Below are positions 1 to 10,617 of a stretch of DNA of 64,000 nt, one piece after another. This DNA comes from Neonectria sp. B-13 (taxonomy: Eukaryota > Ascomycota > Sordariomycetes > Hypocreales > Nectriaceae): NCBI GenBank assembly GCA_002682825.1, contig NOKP01000008.1, positions 682,001 through 746,000 on the forward strand. The letters are read 5' to 3'. Each line of letters begins with the position of its first letter. The stretch's first letter is position 1. The notes under the pieces are model-generated. The model ran no database searches. It was not told where the DNA came from and was given only the letters and a program-made list of their open reading frames with translations. The position numbers and the translations under genes were made by a program.

Positions 1-1085
1 CTTCTTCGCCCAGAAGTTGTATGACTCCTTGTTGGCCTCTGCGCTGTAGAGGTTGTCCTTGTAGAGAGCGACCCAGTAGCGGAACCCGCCCTCGGCCCAG
101 ACCTTTTCGTAAAAGGCCTCTCGGTCCTCGGGTGTATCGTCAAAGGTGTTCTTCTCGTACCAGTCGTAGTGGAACCCAGCAAAGTTCTTCTCTCGGTACC
201 TGAACAGCTCGGGGTAGAACTTCTTGCTCTCGTCTTGCTCCTCGACGGTAAGGAGCTTCTTCCGCATCGGCACAGCAAGGTTGGGGGTTCTCTGGAAGAC
301 CTTGACTGCCCCAGCCTCAGGACCCCAGGCTTGGACGATTTGAACTCCAGAAGCTCCTGTGCCGATGACAGCACATCGCTTGTTCTTCACCTCGACCTTT
401 TCGTCGGGCCAGAATGAGGAATGATGGATAATTCCCTTGAACTTGTCCATGCCAGGCCAGTCAGGAATGTATCTTCGAGCGGCCTTGCATACAGTTAGCG
501 AGGCCAGGTAATGGGGAAAAGACACGTACAAATCCAGTTCCAAGAACCAGGTACTTCGCCTTCGTAATGCGGCCATCCTGGGTGCGGATATTCCACTTGC
601 CAGTGGATGTATCGAAGTCTGCACCAACAACAACTGTGTTGAAGGCACAGTCTTTCTTGATGCCAACTACCTTGTCGACATGGTTGAAGTAGGCCCGCAG
701 GTCTTTGTAAGTGGGATAGTTGCTTGGCCAGTTCCACGACTTCCAAACCTCGGGCCAAGAAAACTCATACTCAGGGACCTCGGAGTCAACTCCAGCACCA
801 GGATAGCAGTTCCAGCGCCAAGTGCCTCCGGTATCGTTGCCTGCCTCAAAGATGACAGTCTTGTAGCCACGATCACGGAGGGTCTTGAGCATAAATATTC
901 CAGCTAGTATAGTGTTAGAATGAGATATTCAAGATGATGATGGACTTACCGAAGCCAGCACCAACAACCAATGCGTCAACCTCGAGGTTCTCAGCGTAAG
1001 GGCCGGTCTTCTCTTTGTGGGAAACAGAGTAGTCCGTGAGCTCAGTGTTGAACTTTTTGGGTCTGGTTGGGATTGGTTCGCCCAT
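1..1085 (-). CDS. Baeyer-Villiger flavin monooxygenase, C-terminus outside the window
   Basis: FAD/NADPH-dependent class B monooxygenase that inserts oxygen next to a carbonyl to give an ester or lactone. The visible part has three exons: 1085-950, 903-530 and 483-1, separated by introns of 46 nt each (949-904, 529-484), with GT..AG ends and matching phases. Splicing the first intron creates the FAD-binding Rossmann motif GAGFAG. A downstream exon carries FKGIIHHSSFW, an exact match to the family fingerprint FxGxxxHxxxW, followed by the NADP-binding GTGASG. The ATG at 1085 starts MGEPIPTRPKKFNTE, a normal N-terminal extension for this family. It is divergent from the beta-lactamase-fold enzyme, which could hydrolyse the ester product; that link is inference. 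The gene runs off the left edge, so substrate class and full length (usually 530-650 residues) cannot be judged. Confidence 0.9.
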
Positions 1086-1735
1086 ATTGGAGGAGATGAG
1101 TCAACGACGAAATTTTAAGATGCTGTAAAGGCTTAGAATGCTTGAGATGGTGAATTGAGATGATGAGCCTTCCTATTTGGTTGGGAAATGTGCATTATTT
1201 ATACTTATATATGTTGTTACATTCTCGATCTCGTACATGGAGATGCTGCGGATACGCAATCAACGCAGTGTCTCACTGCACGTCCTCTGCACCTAAAGTC
1301 ATGCTCAAACACGTGTCCGCATTCTTAACGAACATCGATCAACCCGTATCTGCCGGTGCGGAAGGTTGCATGAATCCCCCGCATCCCCAGATTCTGTCAA
1401 TAAACTGCGGGCAGATTGCGGGCCGAGAGTAGATTGCGGAACCAATAACGAGGTGAACTCAACATCAAATGACGATCATTTGCGGATGCGGAACCGCATC
1501 ACAGCGAAAAATTCCGCATCACAGCCTAATGTTCCGCAATGGCTTCGATAACCCCGCATTACGGCTCCGCATGATCTCAAAAGTGCCGTTCTGAATGATG
1601 TCTGTTTCTTGTGGCACTATTCAAGAATTGGGTAGGTATTAAAGGAGTGCATGGGCCTGTAGGTATATTTGAGTTTAGGTAAAGAATACCCATTTGTCCC
1701 TAACAATTTTGCCTGATCTTGGCGCTGAAACCAAT
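1086..1735. promoter_or_regulatory. Shared divergent promoter of the monooxygenase and beta-lactamase-fold genes
   Basis: A 650-bp spacer between two divergent genes. The half nearer the hydrolase gene is filled with TGCGG/CCGCA pentamers (separate entry). The rest is AT-richer, and I see no convincing gene in it. Confidence 0.55.
1246..1573. repeat. TGCGG/CCGCA pentamer array
   Basis: Thirteen copies of TGCGG or its complement CCGCA lie in about 330 bp, against well under one expected by chance. Forward copies start near 1246, 1357, 1406, 1417, 1435, 1481 and 1487. Reverse copies start near 1379, 1494, 1514, 1534, 1554 and 1567. Forward copies dominate the left part and reverse copies the right, so the array is roughly palindromic. 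CGG triplets are typical Zn2Cys6 half-sites, but subterminal repeats of a hAT-type element would look similar. Confidence 0.6.
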
Positions 1736-3094
1736 ATGCCTTTCAATACACAAGTCCTCTCTCGTCTTCGCGACTCTGTCGATGCGGCTTGCTCCAACCC
1801 GAAGGAGGGGATCCCAGGTGCCACGGTTATCGTCATCGGGAAAGATGGCAAAGACCTCTTTGCCCACTCAGCCGGCAAGCGAGGGTCTGTTTCCAATGAC
1901 CCAATGACACTTGACAGTATTTATTGGATTGCGTCTTGCACCAAGATGCTTACTGGAGTTGCATGCATGCAACTGGTGGAACAGGGCATCCTCAAACTCG
2001 ATGACGGGGAACATCTTGAGAACCTCTGTCCTGAACTGAAAGATTTGAAGGTTCTACGACCAGATGGAACCCTCGAGAAAAAGAACAAGCGCATCACTTT
2101 GCGAATGCTGTTGAGCCACACTGCCGGGTTTGGCTACACCTTCTTCAACGAACGCTTGCGGGACTGGGCTTTTCCAGTGGGCGGAGACGAGTTTTCTGGG
2201 AGGATCGAGGACATCATAAAGATGCCACTTATTTTCCAACCTGGAGAAGGATGGGAATACGGAGTATGTTTCACATCTTGATTCGTGGCGAATAGCTCGT
2301 TGTCGATGGCTGCTAATGTTCGTAGGTCAATATTGACTGGGCAGGACTAGCACTTGAACGCGCGTCCGGATTGACACTCAACGGATTCTTGCAGAAGAAT
2401 GTTTTCCAGCCACTTGGAATTAAAGACATGTCGATGATTCCGAACAAGGACATGCGGGCTAGGCTTGCGTACATGCACAGCAGAGACCCCGACGGAACAC
2501 TGCGGCCAAGAGATCATCCTCTTCGGATGCCTCTGGTTGTCGACCCGGACAACGAGTCTGAAACTGCAAGGATCTTCAACAGCGGCGGTGCAGGAATATT
2601 TGCAAAGCCGCAAGACTACTGCAGTAAGTGCTTCTTGTTTCTCTACTGCATCCATGAGTAAATATTGACTCCCAGCAGAGGTTTTGGCGGTGCTACTCAA
2701 CGACGGAACGTGCCCACAAACTGGAGCCAAGATCCTCAAGAAGGAAACCGTGGTAGAGATGTTCCGCAACCAGATCCCTGCCTTTCCCAACGCCAGCCGT
2801 CAATTCATCCCCGCGGCGAAGCCAGAGCTGACCAACCCGATCGGCGAGCTGTATCCGGTTCCTGGAAACCCGCCGCAGGGTTGGGGACTCACCTTCATGC
2901 TGAGCAACGGCGGAGCGACGGGGCGATCAACCGGCACGGCGCACTGGGCAGGACTGCCGAATGTGTGGTGGTGGTGTGACCGTGAGAATGGAGTCGCAGG
3001 GATTGTCTGCACCCAGATCTTGCCGTTCGCAGATGGCAAGGTCTTGGGGCTGTGGGCCGATGTTGAGGCTCAAGTTTACAAGGCGATTGCGTAG
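1736..3094 (+). CDS. Class-C beta-lactamase-fold serine hydrolase/transesterase (EstB/LovD-like)
   Basis: Serine hydrolase of the beta-lactamase/penicillin-binding protein fold; fungal members act as esterases, lactonases or acyl transferases. Three exons: 1736-2263, 2326-2623 and 2679-3094, giving about 413 residues. The catalytic S-x-x-K motif is SCTK at residues 67-70. The conserved tyrosine is Y175 in EYGVNIDWAG, and this motif is assembled only after splicing of intron 1. The third motif is HWAG near residue 364. Length and spacing resemble LovD-type enzymes. The first in-frame ATG is at 1736; upstream in-frame sequence has no ATG. There is no signal peptide, so it is likely cytosolic. 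It shares a promoter with the Baeyer-Villiger gene and lies 5' of a Zn2Cys6 regulator in the same orientation. A true antibiotic-degrading role is not implied. Confidence 0.85.
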
Positions 3095-3660
3095 TGGAAG
3101 GAGGAGAAGTGGTGTTTTGATTCAGCATCTTTTAGTCTTATAACTAGAGTTACTCCGTATCCGAGTCCGTACGTGATCGTTCTCAACCGTCGCTTTTGCA
3201 ACTGCAACAACTGCAACCCAAATTTAAGTTTTCCAAGTGCAGAGTCATATCTGGCCATTTATCAACATGACTCGACGCTTTAAACCGCACAAACCCCTTA
3301 TAAAGCACCCGCCATCCAACACACTCCCCTCCCTGCCTTGCAGCAGAAACCTCCTTTTACCCTTGAACCTAGGGAATCCTCCTGGTCCAAATCTGGGCAA
3401 GTCTGCTGACGCACGCTACATGTTCGAGCTAGCTTAACGCGGGGAAGCGGGGGAAACAGGGATGTCCAGATAGCATAAGGACGGTGGACTCAGCTCAAGT
3501 CCCTGGCTCTCCCCCAGTTCTCCTCGACACATCTCAAACAGGGTCAGACTGGGCCCTCCGGAAGCGCTGGAACCAACTTCGTCCCGTCCCCAGTCCGCCA
3601 AAGTCGGCCTCTTCGAATCCACGCCGTGGATCGCATCTTTTGCGAACGACAAGACCCAAA
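3095..3660. other. Spacer between the hydrolase gene and the first regulator
   Basis: Gene-free 566 bp holding the hydrolase terminator region and the regulator promoter, which is pyrimidine-rich around 3300-3370. No TGCGG array and no TTGGCCGA box is seen here. Confidence 0.4.
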
Positions 3661-6271
3661 ATGAGACGCCAGAAACACTCCTGCGATCAGTGCAGGCGAT
3701 CCAAGCGAGCATGCGATGCCCCGCCTTTGGACGTCGCCCGACGGCCGCCGGGTGAGCCGCCGGTTGAAGCCCGCGAACGAGCTGGTCAGTCGCTTCATTC
3801 ACCCTGACCCATGTCGAGTTGTATGACTGACCTCACCTCAAGATGCTGAGTCTAAGATGCGACCATGTTCGTATTGCCTCAAGACGAAAAAGAAGTGCAC
3901 CATGGAGTGGGCCTGGTCGCAGATTCATCTCGTATCCGCCGCGTCTTCCTCTTCGAGCGCGAGTGATCCGCCAAGTAATCCTATACCGTTGAAGCGTCAA
4001 AAAACCGACGTCGAGAGTAGCCGGCCATGGGCGATTGACTCGGTAGACGACGAGTTTGACCCTGGCTGTGCACCGACATTTCTCCAGGATGCCTCTCAAA
4101 TCCAACATCTCGTTTTCCAAGATGTGGCTATTCCCGAGCTGGATTTATCCGCCGTAATGCCTCGCGGCGAGCTCGACGCTTTGCAGTTTGATGCATTGCC
4201 AAACGAAGATGTGCCTCAAGTCGACCTACAGGGAATCTCATTCGATGCGGTAGCTGGATCTGCTATGTCCTGCAATACCTCACGCTCTACAGCCGGTTCA
4301 ATCCCACCAGCTGAGCTAGACTTTGACGCCTATTCTGCCTTCCAACTCCCCCAAACATGTTCCACCAGCCAATCCATTTCCTCTTCCCGCTCTCGGCCTC
4401 CTCGGAGTGACAGCGCCTGGCCGACCTCGAAGCGCCGCCGGAGGTCCAGTGGATGGACCGACTACCAGAGCAGCGGACTCTCTCCCTTCTCAATCGACCA
4501 GACCATGATGGCCAGATCCAACAACCAACTCATCTCGACAAATCTTCTCCAGATCTACCATGATGTCTTTGAGCATAACCTCTCATGTTGGCTGACAGAA
4601 GTCACCTGTCCGTACAAGACAGAGCGCTGGAGCCCAGATGTCGCGAGCACCGCCGCTCTCAAGAGGGAATGGGGTCCATTCTGGTCCAACAGGATCTATC
4701 GCCGAACCATCAAACTTGATCGAGTTGCGAAGTCCACCAACATAGTACATCTTGCCCGTTCTGAGGACCAAGCGGCGATCCGAGCCCTTCACCTCACCAT
4801 CATGGCATTTGCTACTCAGTGGGCTCAAGGGAGCCGTCGCCAGCGACAAAGATACTCGCCAGCCGCTGAGGACAATCCGTTGGAGGAGATCGCCGAGGAG
4901 ATGGCTGAAGAGTTTGACCGCAATCTTCAGCGACACTTCTGGGAACAAGCTCAAAGGGCACTGCAAGATGTCTCAGACTTGGAGTCTTACAGAGTAGTGT
5001 GCGCAGAGATGATCTTTGGCTTGACACAAAAGCCATGGTCAGATGATGACAGTCCGGTAATAATTGACCCAGCAATGCTTTCGAGCAGCCATGGAATTCG
5101 AGATGTCAAAACCGCCGTCTTATCTCAACTCAATGGCATCATGTCAAAAGAAGGACCTCCAATCTACATGGAGAGGGCGGCTCGAAAAATGCATGCGCTC
5201 AAGTACCGATACGACTCCGTTCGCCGAGGTCTCGACTTGTCCACAAACGGGAATGGGAAAAAAGCGGTCGGTGGCCTTTCTCTTAACAGCGAGGATCGAA
5301 GCACCGTGGACCTCCTCTACTGGCTTGCTGTCATGTTTGATACCGTCTCTTCATCCATGAATGAACGGCCACTCGTTGTTTCCGATGAGGACTGCCAGCA
5401 CTCTTCTCTCCAAGAGGACCCTTCCGTTGCTGGTGAAATGGATGAAACCTCAAGTGGTCGTTGGAAAATAGACGTCTTCATCCAAGATGACCTCGAAGCA
5501 CCAGGCGAATTCTTCCATTATCCATGCTCCTATGAAGCGGCTGCCAAAGCTGTCACCAAGTCAGCACCAGTCAAAGTCCTACTCTTCCGGCACGTTTCCT
5601 ATCTGCAGAACATTCTTCGCAAAGGAGGCCGCGGACAAAAAGTCGAGGAGATCATCAAGAGCACAACTTCTGTCTATCGGTACTGGAACATGACGTACGG
5701 TTCCTTCTTTCGAGAGCTAGTGCAGCACTTTGATTCGGTGCCGCCCCGGGTCCAGAGCTGGTTCGTTTGCATCTCAGCGCACTGGCATCTCGCCGCTCTG
5801 ATGCTCGCCGATCTCATCGACTTTGTTGATGAAAACAACTTGGGGATCGAAGCTGCTGTTCGAAGTCGCGTGAACAGCAAGATGGCATCCCGTATCCGAG
5901 AGTCGAGCGTAAGAGAGCTGTCTGATCTCGCAAGTGTTGCCACGCCTCCTAGCGAGGAGCCTGGGAACTTTGCCGCTCCTCAACTACCCGACTTCCATCA
6001 TGCCGTGAACGAGGGAACCATTTTGACCGAACCTTGGACTATGATCCTCATCAGGGCCTTTAGCAAGGCATCGGTCATACTCCTTGGCGAGGCTGATGAG
6101 TCGCTGCGATACGGCAGGGCTACGCTAGGCCACAATAATGAAGATTTTAGGGAAAGCTTGGAGAGGGCGGAAGAATGCATCAAAGGACTGTGGCTCTTAG
6201 GGAAGAAGTCGGACATGGCAAGGAAAATTGCGGAAGTTCTATCGGTAGCGTCGGATGGGTTGAGGAGATGA
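3661..6271 (+). CDS. Zn2Cys6 transcription factor 1 of the cluster
   Basis: Fungal binuclear-cluster DNA-binding regulator. The first half of the zinc cluster, CDQC-x6-C (C8, C11, C18), lies in exon 1. The second half, CSYC-x6-C, lies at the start of exon 2. The intron ends at 3842 and has two possible donors in the same phase: GTGAGC at 3752 (better consensus; 839-residue protein, 20-residue Cys3-Cys4 linker) or GTCAGT at 3785 (11 residues more). Either linker is longer than the usual 5-12 residues. A Ser-rich, basic region follows (about 130-200), then a fungal-specific activation/regulatory region running to the end. It sits between the hydrolase and hydantoinase genes, so it is a good candidate local regulator. 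The ATG at 3661 is the first in frame with the cluster. Confidence 0.85.
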
Positions 6272-6595
6272 AGGATAGGTGTCAACAAAGTGGACATATA
6301 TCATGGCACGCGGGCGTAATTATTCTGGGTTGCGGGACAGTCAATTCTTTCGTCGGATACCGTTTACCGACTCTGTTGTTTCTATTGCCTCAAATCATCG
6401 GCGCGTATGTTTCCCTTGCTACAATGTCTCGTCTGATACAAGGCGAACAATCACTCCACCAGTGAACCAACAGCCATGCAACTTGCCAGGGAACCAACGG
6501 TTTTCGAAGGCTCAAGTCCCAAGAATATCCACACGTGAGTCTCTGATCTAGGAGACCAGGTTCCCCAGACTTCGATCGCGACCTAATCGAGATAT

Positions 6596-6689
6596 CCGCA
6601 CTTCATCGCGGCATGCGGACCCGCATCCGCACTCCCTGGGCCAGCTGCGGTCCCGCAATCACTACGATGTAACTCCAGCGAACGTGCGG
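6596..6689. repeat. Second TGCGG/CCGCA pentamer cluster
   Basis: Seven copies of TGCGG or CCGCA in about 95 bp (near 6596, 6614, 6621, 6627, 6646, 6653 and 6685), in mixed orientation. It lies in the 569-bp spacer between the convergent 3' ends of the first regulator and the hydantoinase gene, where a promoter is not expected. Outside the cluster the spacer (6272-6840) shows no gene. Confidence 0.55.
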
Positions 6690-6840
6690 GTGGTCCAGAA
6701 ATGGGCATCACATGAACGTTTCTAGCATTATGGGTTAGATCAAATGGTGATTTTCTTCTATTCGCTTCTTTGACGGTACTCCGTTAGTGTAGCTACCCGG
6801 CAGTTGAATCCGTTGCAACCTCGCTGTTTAACCCCAATGC

Positions 6841-9800
6841 CTATGCTCCAAACTCGTCAATCACACTTCGTGACTCGGTAAAGCTATTGCTAACGCCGAC
6901 AAAGGGCATCTTCAGCCCAAAGCCTTCTGGTCCGCCGATCTTCATGCCTCTGTCTGTCTTCCACAGAGGATGGGCCGGCAGAGCAACGACGTTGACGCGT
7001 AGCCCGTAGCGGAGGTCCTGAGACCCAATCGCCTCGCCATCCTGGCCTAGGATGGATATCAGATCCGGAACTGTGCATACCACCTCTTGTGTCTCCTCTG
7101 TCCCGACGGAGTCGCTGAGGGCAGCATATAAATACTCGTTCTGGAAGGGTATGGTCATGTGCCTGTCGTTCGGAACCGGTTGTTTGCTCGTGTTGGCTGG
7201 CTCCCGGTCTTCGTCGTTGAGTGGAGCTATAACGACAGCTCCCATTGTGTATCCGCCGCCGATGTGTCGACGCACGTCGACGATTTTGCCAGTAAACAGC
7301 AGCTTTCCGGCGCACACGTCGAACTATTGCCCGGTCAGTAAGCTTTACCAAGAGGAATGAGTAGCAACTTACAATTGCGTCAACATAGCTCGTCTTCTTG
7401 CGCCGAGCCAAGTGTACGGCCCGTCCCAAGTACCAGGCCAGAGACAACGTGTTGGGGACACCGTGAGATTTGACCGCAGACCCAGGCAAAGGGTTTGCGC
7501 ATACAGCACAGCCTAGACCGAGCTCGATTGCCGTAGTTCGTAGAATGCTTTCCAGCCGTACCGGAGAATCCGTATTCTACATCGTCGTCAGCCAGGTACA
7601 GTTGTTCAACGTGTCTCTTCGTCTTACCATGACCACGGAACTATTTCCTCGGGCGTCAGAGAGCACGCATGGGACCAATGAGTGGCCGTATACGCTAAAC
7701 GTAGCTGTAACATGTTAGCGAGTTTCATACGATTACGAACTCGAACAATCCTTACCGTGGTACATGGTGGGATACGCCCTTCCCATGGCATCGCCGTCAA
7801 TCACAGGCACGTCAAAATGGACACCGGTCGGAAAAGCGCTCATTCCGTTTCCACCGCCACTGGCACGAGTCAGTCTTGTGGTGCCGGGGTTAGTTAGGGG
7901 TTACTCACATTTCATCAATGAACATGCCCTGGAAAGATTTGATACCTAGGACTTTGTTTACGGCTTCGATACCGGTGGCAATCTCGTTGCCTCCAGCAAT
8001 TCGTTCGTTGATGACACTCGGGCTCCCATACCAGGAGCCGAAGCAGACAATGTCTGTGTCTTTTAGGGCCTTGGGCGAAATGATTCTCATTTTGTCCTTG
8101 GGGCTGGAGCGTAGAACCTGCAAGCCCTTGAGATACTCGTGATGCGTCGGGCCACCGCCGCCAGTGCCGAGGACTCCACATCCAGTTGAGAATAATTCCA
8201 AGTCTACCTCAGACACATACCAGGTTCCGTCTCGCACATCGGGACGATAGGTCTCGAGGTCGACGTTGATGGATGGCTTCGTAGTGGGCTTTAGAGCGTC
8301 AGGGATGCTGATCTTCTGGCCTTCCTCCTCGTCCTGGCCCTCGTCCGCGTCACACAAGGCCGGAGATGGCGGAGGACTCAATTCGGTCGGAATCGAGAGC
8401 CGACCAACTGCTCTGATCTGGATTCTAATCGCGCCGTTGTGCATGTACTGCAGCGGCATCTTGTTGACCTCGACGATCTGGACGTCCTCTCGGGCGGCGC
8501 CCTTCTGCACCGCCAAGTCGATAGCCTTCTTGCACGCAGCGTCGATCACTATCTTTTCAGAGCGGCCTTCAGGGATCTCAACGATGTCGATCTCTCCGGA
8601 TACTTTGGCAATTGCGGCGCCGACTGCATTGGCAGCGCCTTGGTGAATCGGACGAATACACTTGTCGACACCTTGGAGATCCTCTGTTACAAGCATGGCT
8701 CCGCCTCCGACGAGCAGGACATGCACTGGCGCTGAGGATACCTTCATCTGCTCAATTACACTCTCCAGCTTTCTCTTGATCTCCTTGCTCGCGCTCTCGA
8801 CAACTGCCCGAGGAACGTCTTTGACCAACTCCGCATTCCCCAGCTCGCCCTTGCCCATGGCCACGACGATGTCAGTTGCAGTCAGGGTATCTCCGCCAAA
8901 GATCTTGGCCTGCTGCTGAATGAAATGTCCAACAGATCCTGGTCCCACGGCAACAGAATCTTCTGCTTCGCCGACCCGGACTATGCTTCCGCCGCCGAGG
9001 CCGATAGATACAACTTCCGGCATCGAGAAGGCGGTTCGAACACCTCCCAACTCGACGAAGCCGGGCGCCTGGCGAGGAAAGCCCGACGGCAGCAACGCGC
9101 ACACATCGGTCGTCGTGCCTCCAATGTCAACAACAAGGACCTGCGGCTCAATTAGGTCGTCACGACCCGAGCCTTCCGAGTCCGGTTGCTTCTGGTGGTC
9201 GATGCCGGCGAGAAACGCAGCCCCGGTCATGCTGTTGGTTGGGCCGCTGGCGAACGTCTTGATCGGGTACTCGGCCGCCGTGTCCGCGTCAATCAGAGTT
9301 CCGTCGTTTTGTGACAGATACAGGGGACACGAGAGTCGCAGGCGGGCCATGGCTCGCTTGAAGCCTCTCTTGACTCGGTGTCCGGTCCTGAGAATGGCGG
9401 CGTTGAGAATGGTGGCATTTTCTCGCTCCAGGAGCCCTGTTGGCCCGATGTCGTGAGAGCACACGACTTGCAGCTCGGGCGCGGCCTTGAGCAGGATCTT
9501 TCTACACTCCTCTTCATGGGCTCCTTCATGGTCCAGCGGCGAGAAAACACCGACCAGCGCAACGGACTTGATGCCAGAGGCGACAATGTCTTTGGCGGCC
9601 TGGCCAATTTGCTCAGGGTTGAGCGGCGCAATCTCGCGCCCGTCAATTTCGTGACCCCCGTCAAGGTAGTACGCGCCGCCGTCGAGGATGCCGCGCAGGC
9701 CCACGGGGAAGTCGGAGAAGGGAGGGATCTGCCTCGTAAAAGGGCCACAGAGTCGCACCACTGCGACGCGGTCCAGTCGTCGTGCGTCAGCCTCAACCAG

Positions 9801-10037
9801 AGCGTTGATAAAATGCGTGGTTCCGATGGTGACGCTCAAGACCCGGTTCTGGTCGACCTTGGAGTCGTCCAGCACCGCGCGGATGGCCGCCTCGATGCCG
9901 CTGGTAATGTCTTGGGTTGTCGGCGCCTTGTGCGAGGCGAGAACGCCACGTCCAGGGGAGTCGAAGCCCCTGATGTCCAGGATTGCGGCATCTGTGTTGG
10001 TCCCGCCGACGTCTACTCCGATGCGGTATAGGGACAT
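6841..10037 (-). CDS. Hydantoinase A / DUF917 fusion protein
   Basis: Predicted ATP-dependent amidohydrolase of the hydantoinase/oxoprolinase superfamily. Five exons: 10037-7909, 7859-7756, 7704-7628, 7576-7373 and 7323-6841, with introns of 49-51 nt, giving about 998 residues. The N-terminus has the ASKHA phosphate-binding loop GVDVGGTNTD (residues 7-16). A second nucleotide-binding segment, VLVDIGGTTTDV, follows in the hydantoinase-A core. From about residue 610 the protein becomes a DUF917 domain, with VLGTGGGG and then EIGGGNGM built across the first splice junction. The HyuB-type domain of eukaryotic 5-oxoprolinase (about 1280 residues) is absent, so it is not OPLAH. It is divergent from an NCS1 permease, the family that includes the hydantoin carrier Mhp1; hydantoin or a related cyclic amide is the inferred substrate. 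Confidence 0.88.
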
Positions 10038-10617
10038 GTTGAGGCGATGTGATACGGTGCGTTGCGGCCTTCGATATGTCCAAACGTCACCAAGAGTCTA
10101 TGAGTTACTACATTTGGTACATCTGTTGTATTATAAACCTGCCGGCTAAAACCTGTCGTGGAGTCGAGCCTTTCGCAAGAGCCATCAGGTGCCCGCCATC
10201 CACCGAAGGAACCCGCTGTAATCGTCACTATTGTCGAGCATCGTCCAAGTGGCACAGCGAACCGGGGAACCAGTTTGCCGAGGCATGGGACTTGGCCGAT
10301 CTGTGGGGCCTTTCTCCTGAATAACTCCACTCGCCGAGACTTGGCCGATCTCCTCTTTCACGTTGTCTGACCACGCGATAAGGCTACCGTCTAACGTCCC
10401 TTTCTCAAGTGGACCACCAACATCCACCTAGATTCATCCATCACAGGCCAAATCGGCGTGTGAAAGCGCTGGTCTAGACATCCTTAAAGGCTTTGCGCCT
10501 CTACACGTCAAACCAACTCCACCCCTAAGACGAACCGCTGTCGCTCAAGCTCGAGGAAAGCGACAACAACCCCTTGCTTTTGCCTTCCAGAAGAAATTCT
10601 CCAGAGCGAATTTCACG
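10038..10617. promoter_or_regulatory. Divergent promoter of the hydantoinase and permease genes
   Basis: A 580-bp spacer between two head-to-head genes, so both are probably controlled together. It contains the ACTTGGCCGATCT direct repeat (separate entry) and further GCCGAG/GGCCAAAT elements, for example near 10446. No gene is seen. Confidence 0.6.
10290..10351. promoter_or_regulatory. 13-bp direct repeat, candidate regulator sites
   Basis: ACTTGGCCGATCT occurs at 10290-10302 and again at 10339-10351, 49 bp apart, each preceded by GCCGAG. The inner TTGGCCGA recurs as its complement TCGGCCAA at 12973-12980, upstream of the second regulator. Candidate binding site for a cluster transcription factor. 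Confidence 0.45.

Noticed and set aside
1694..1735. Upstream start for the beta-lactamase-fold gene
   Set aside because: The extension begins with TTG and lacks conserved features; the ATG at 1736 gives the family-typical N-terminus.
1736..3094. Antibiotic resistance beta-lactamase
   Set aside because: The fold and SxxK are shared by many fungal esterases and acyl transferases; nothing indicates antibiotic hydrolysis.
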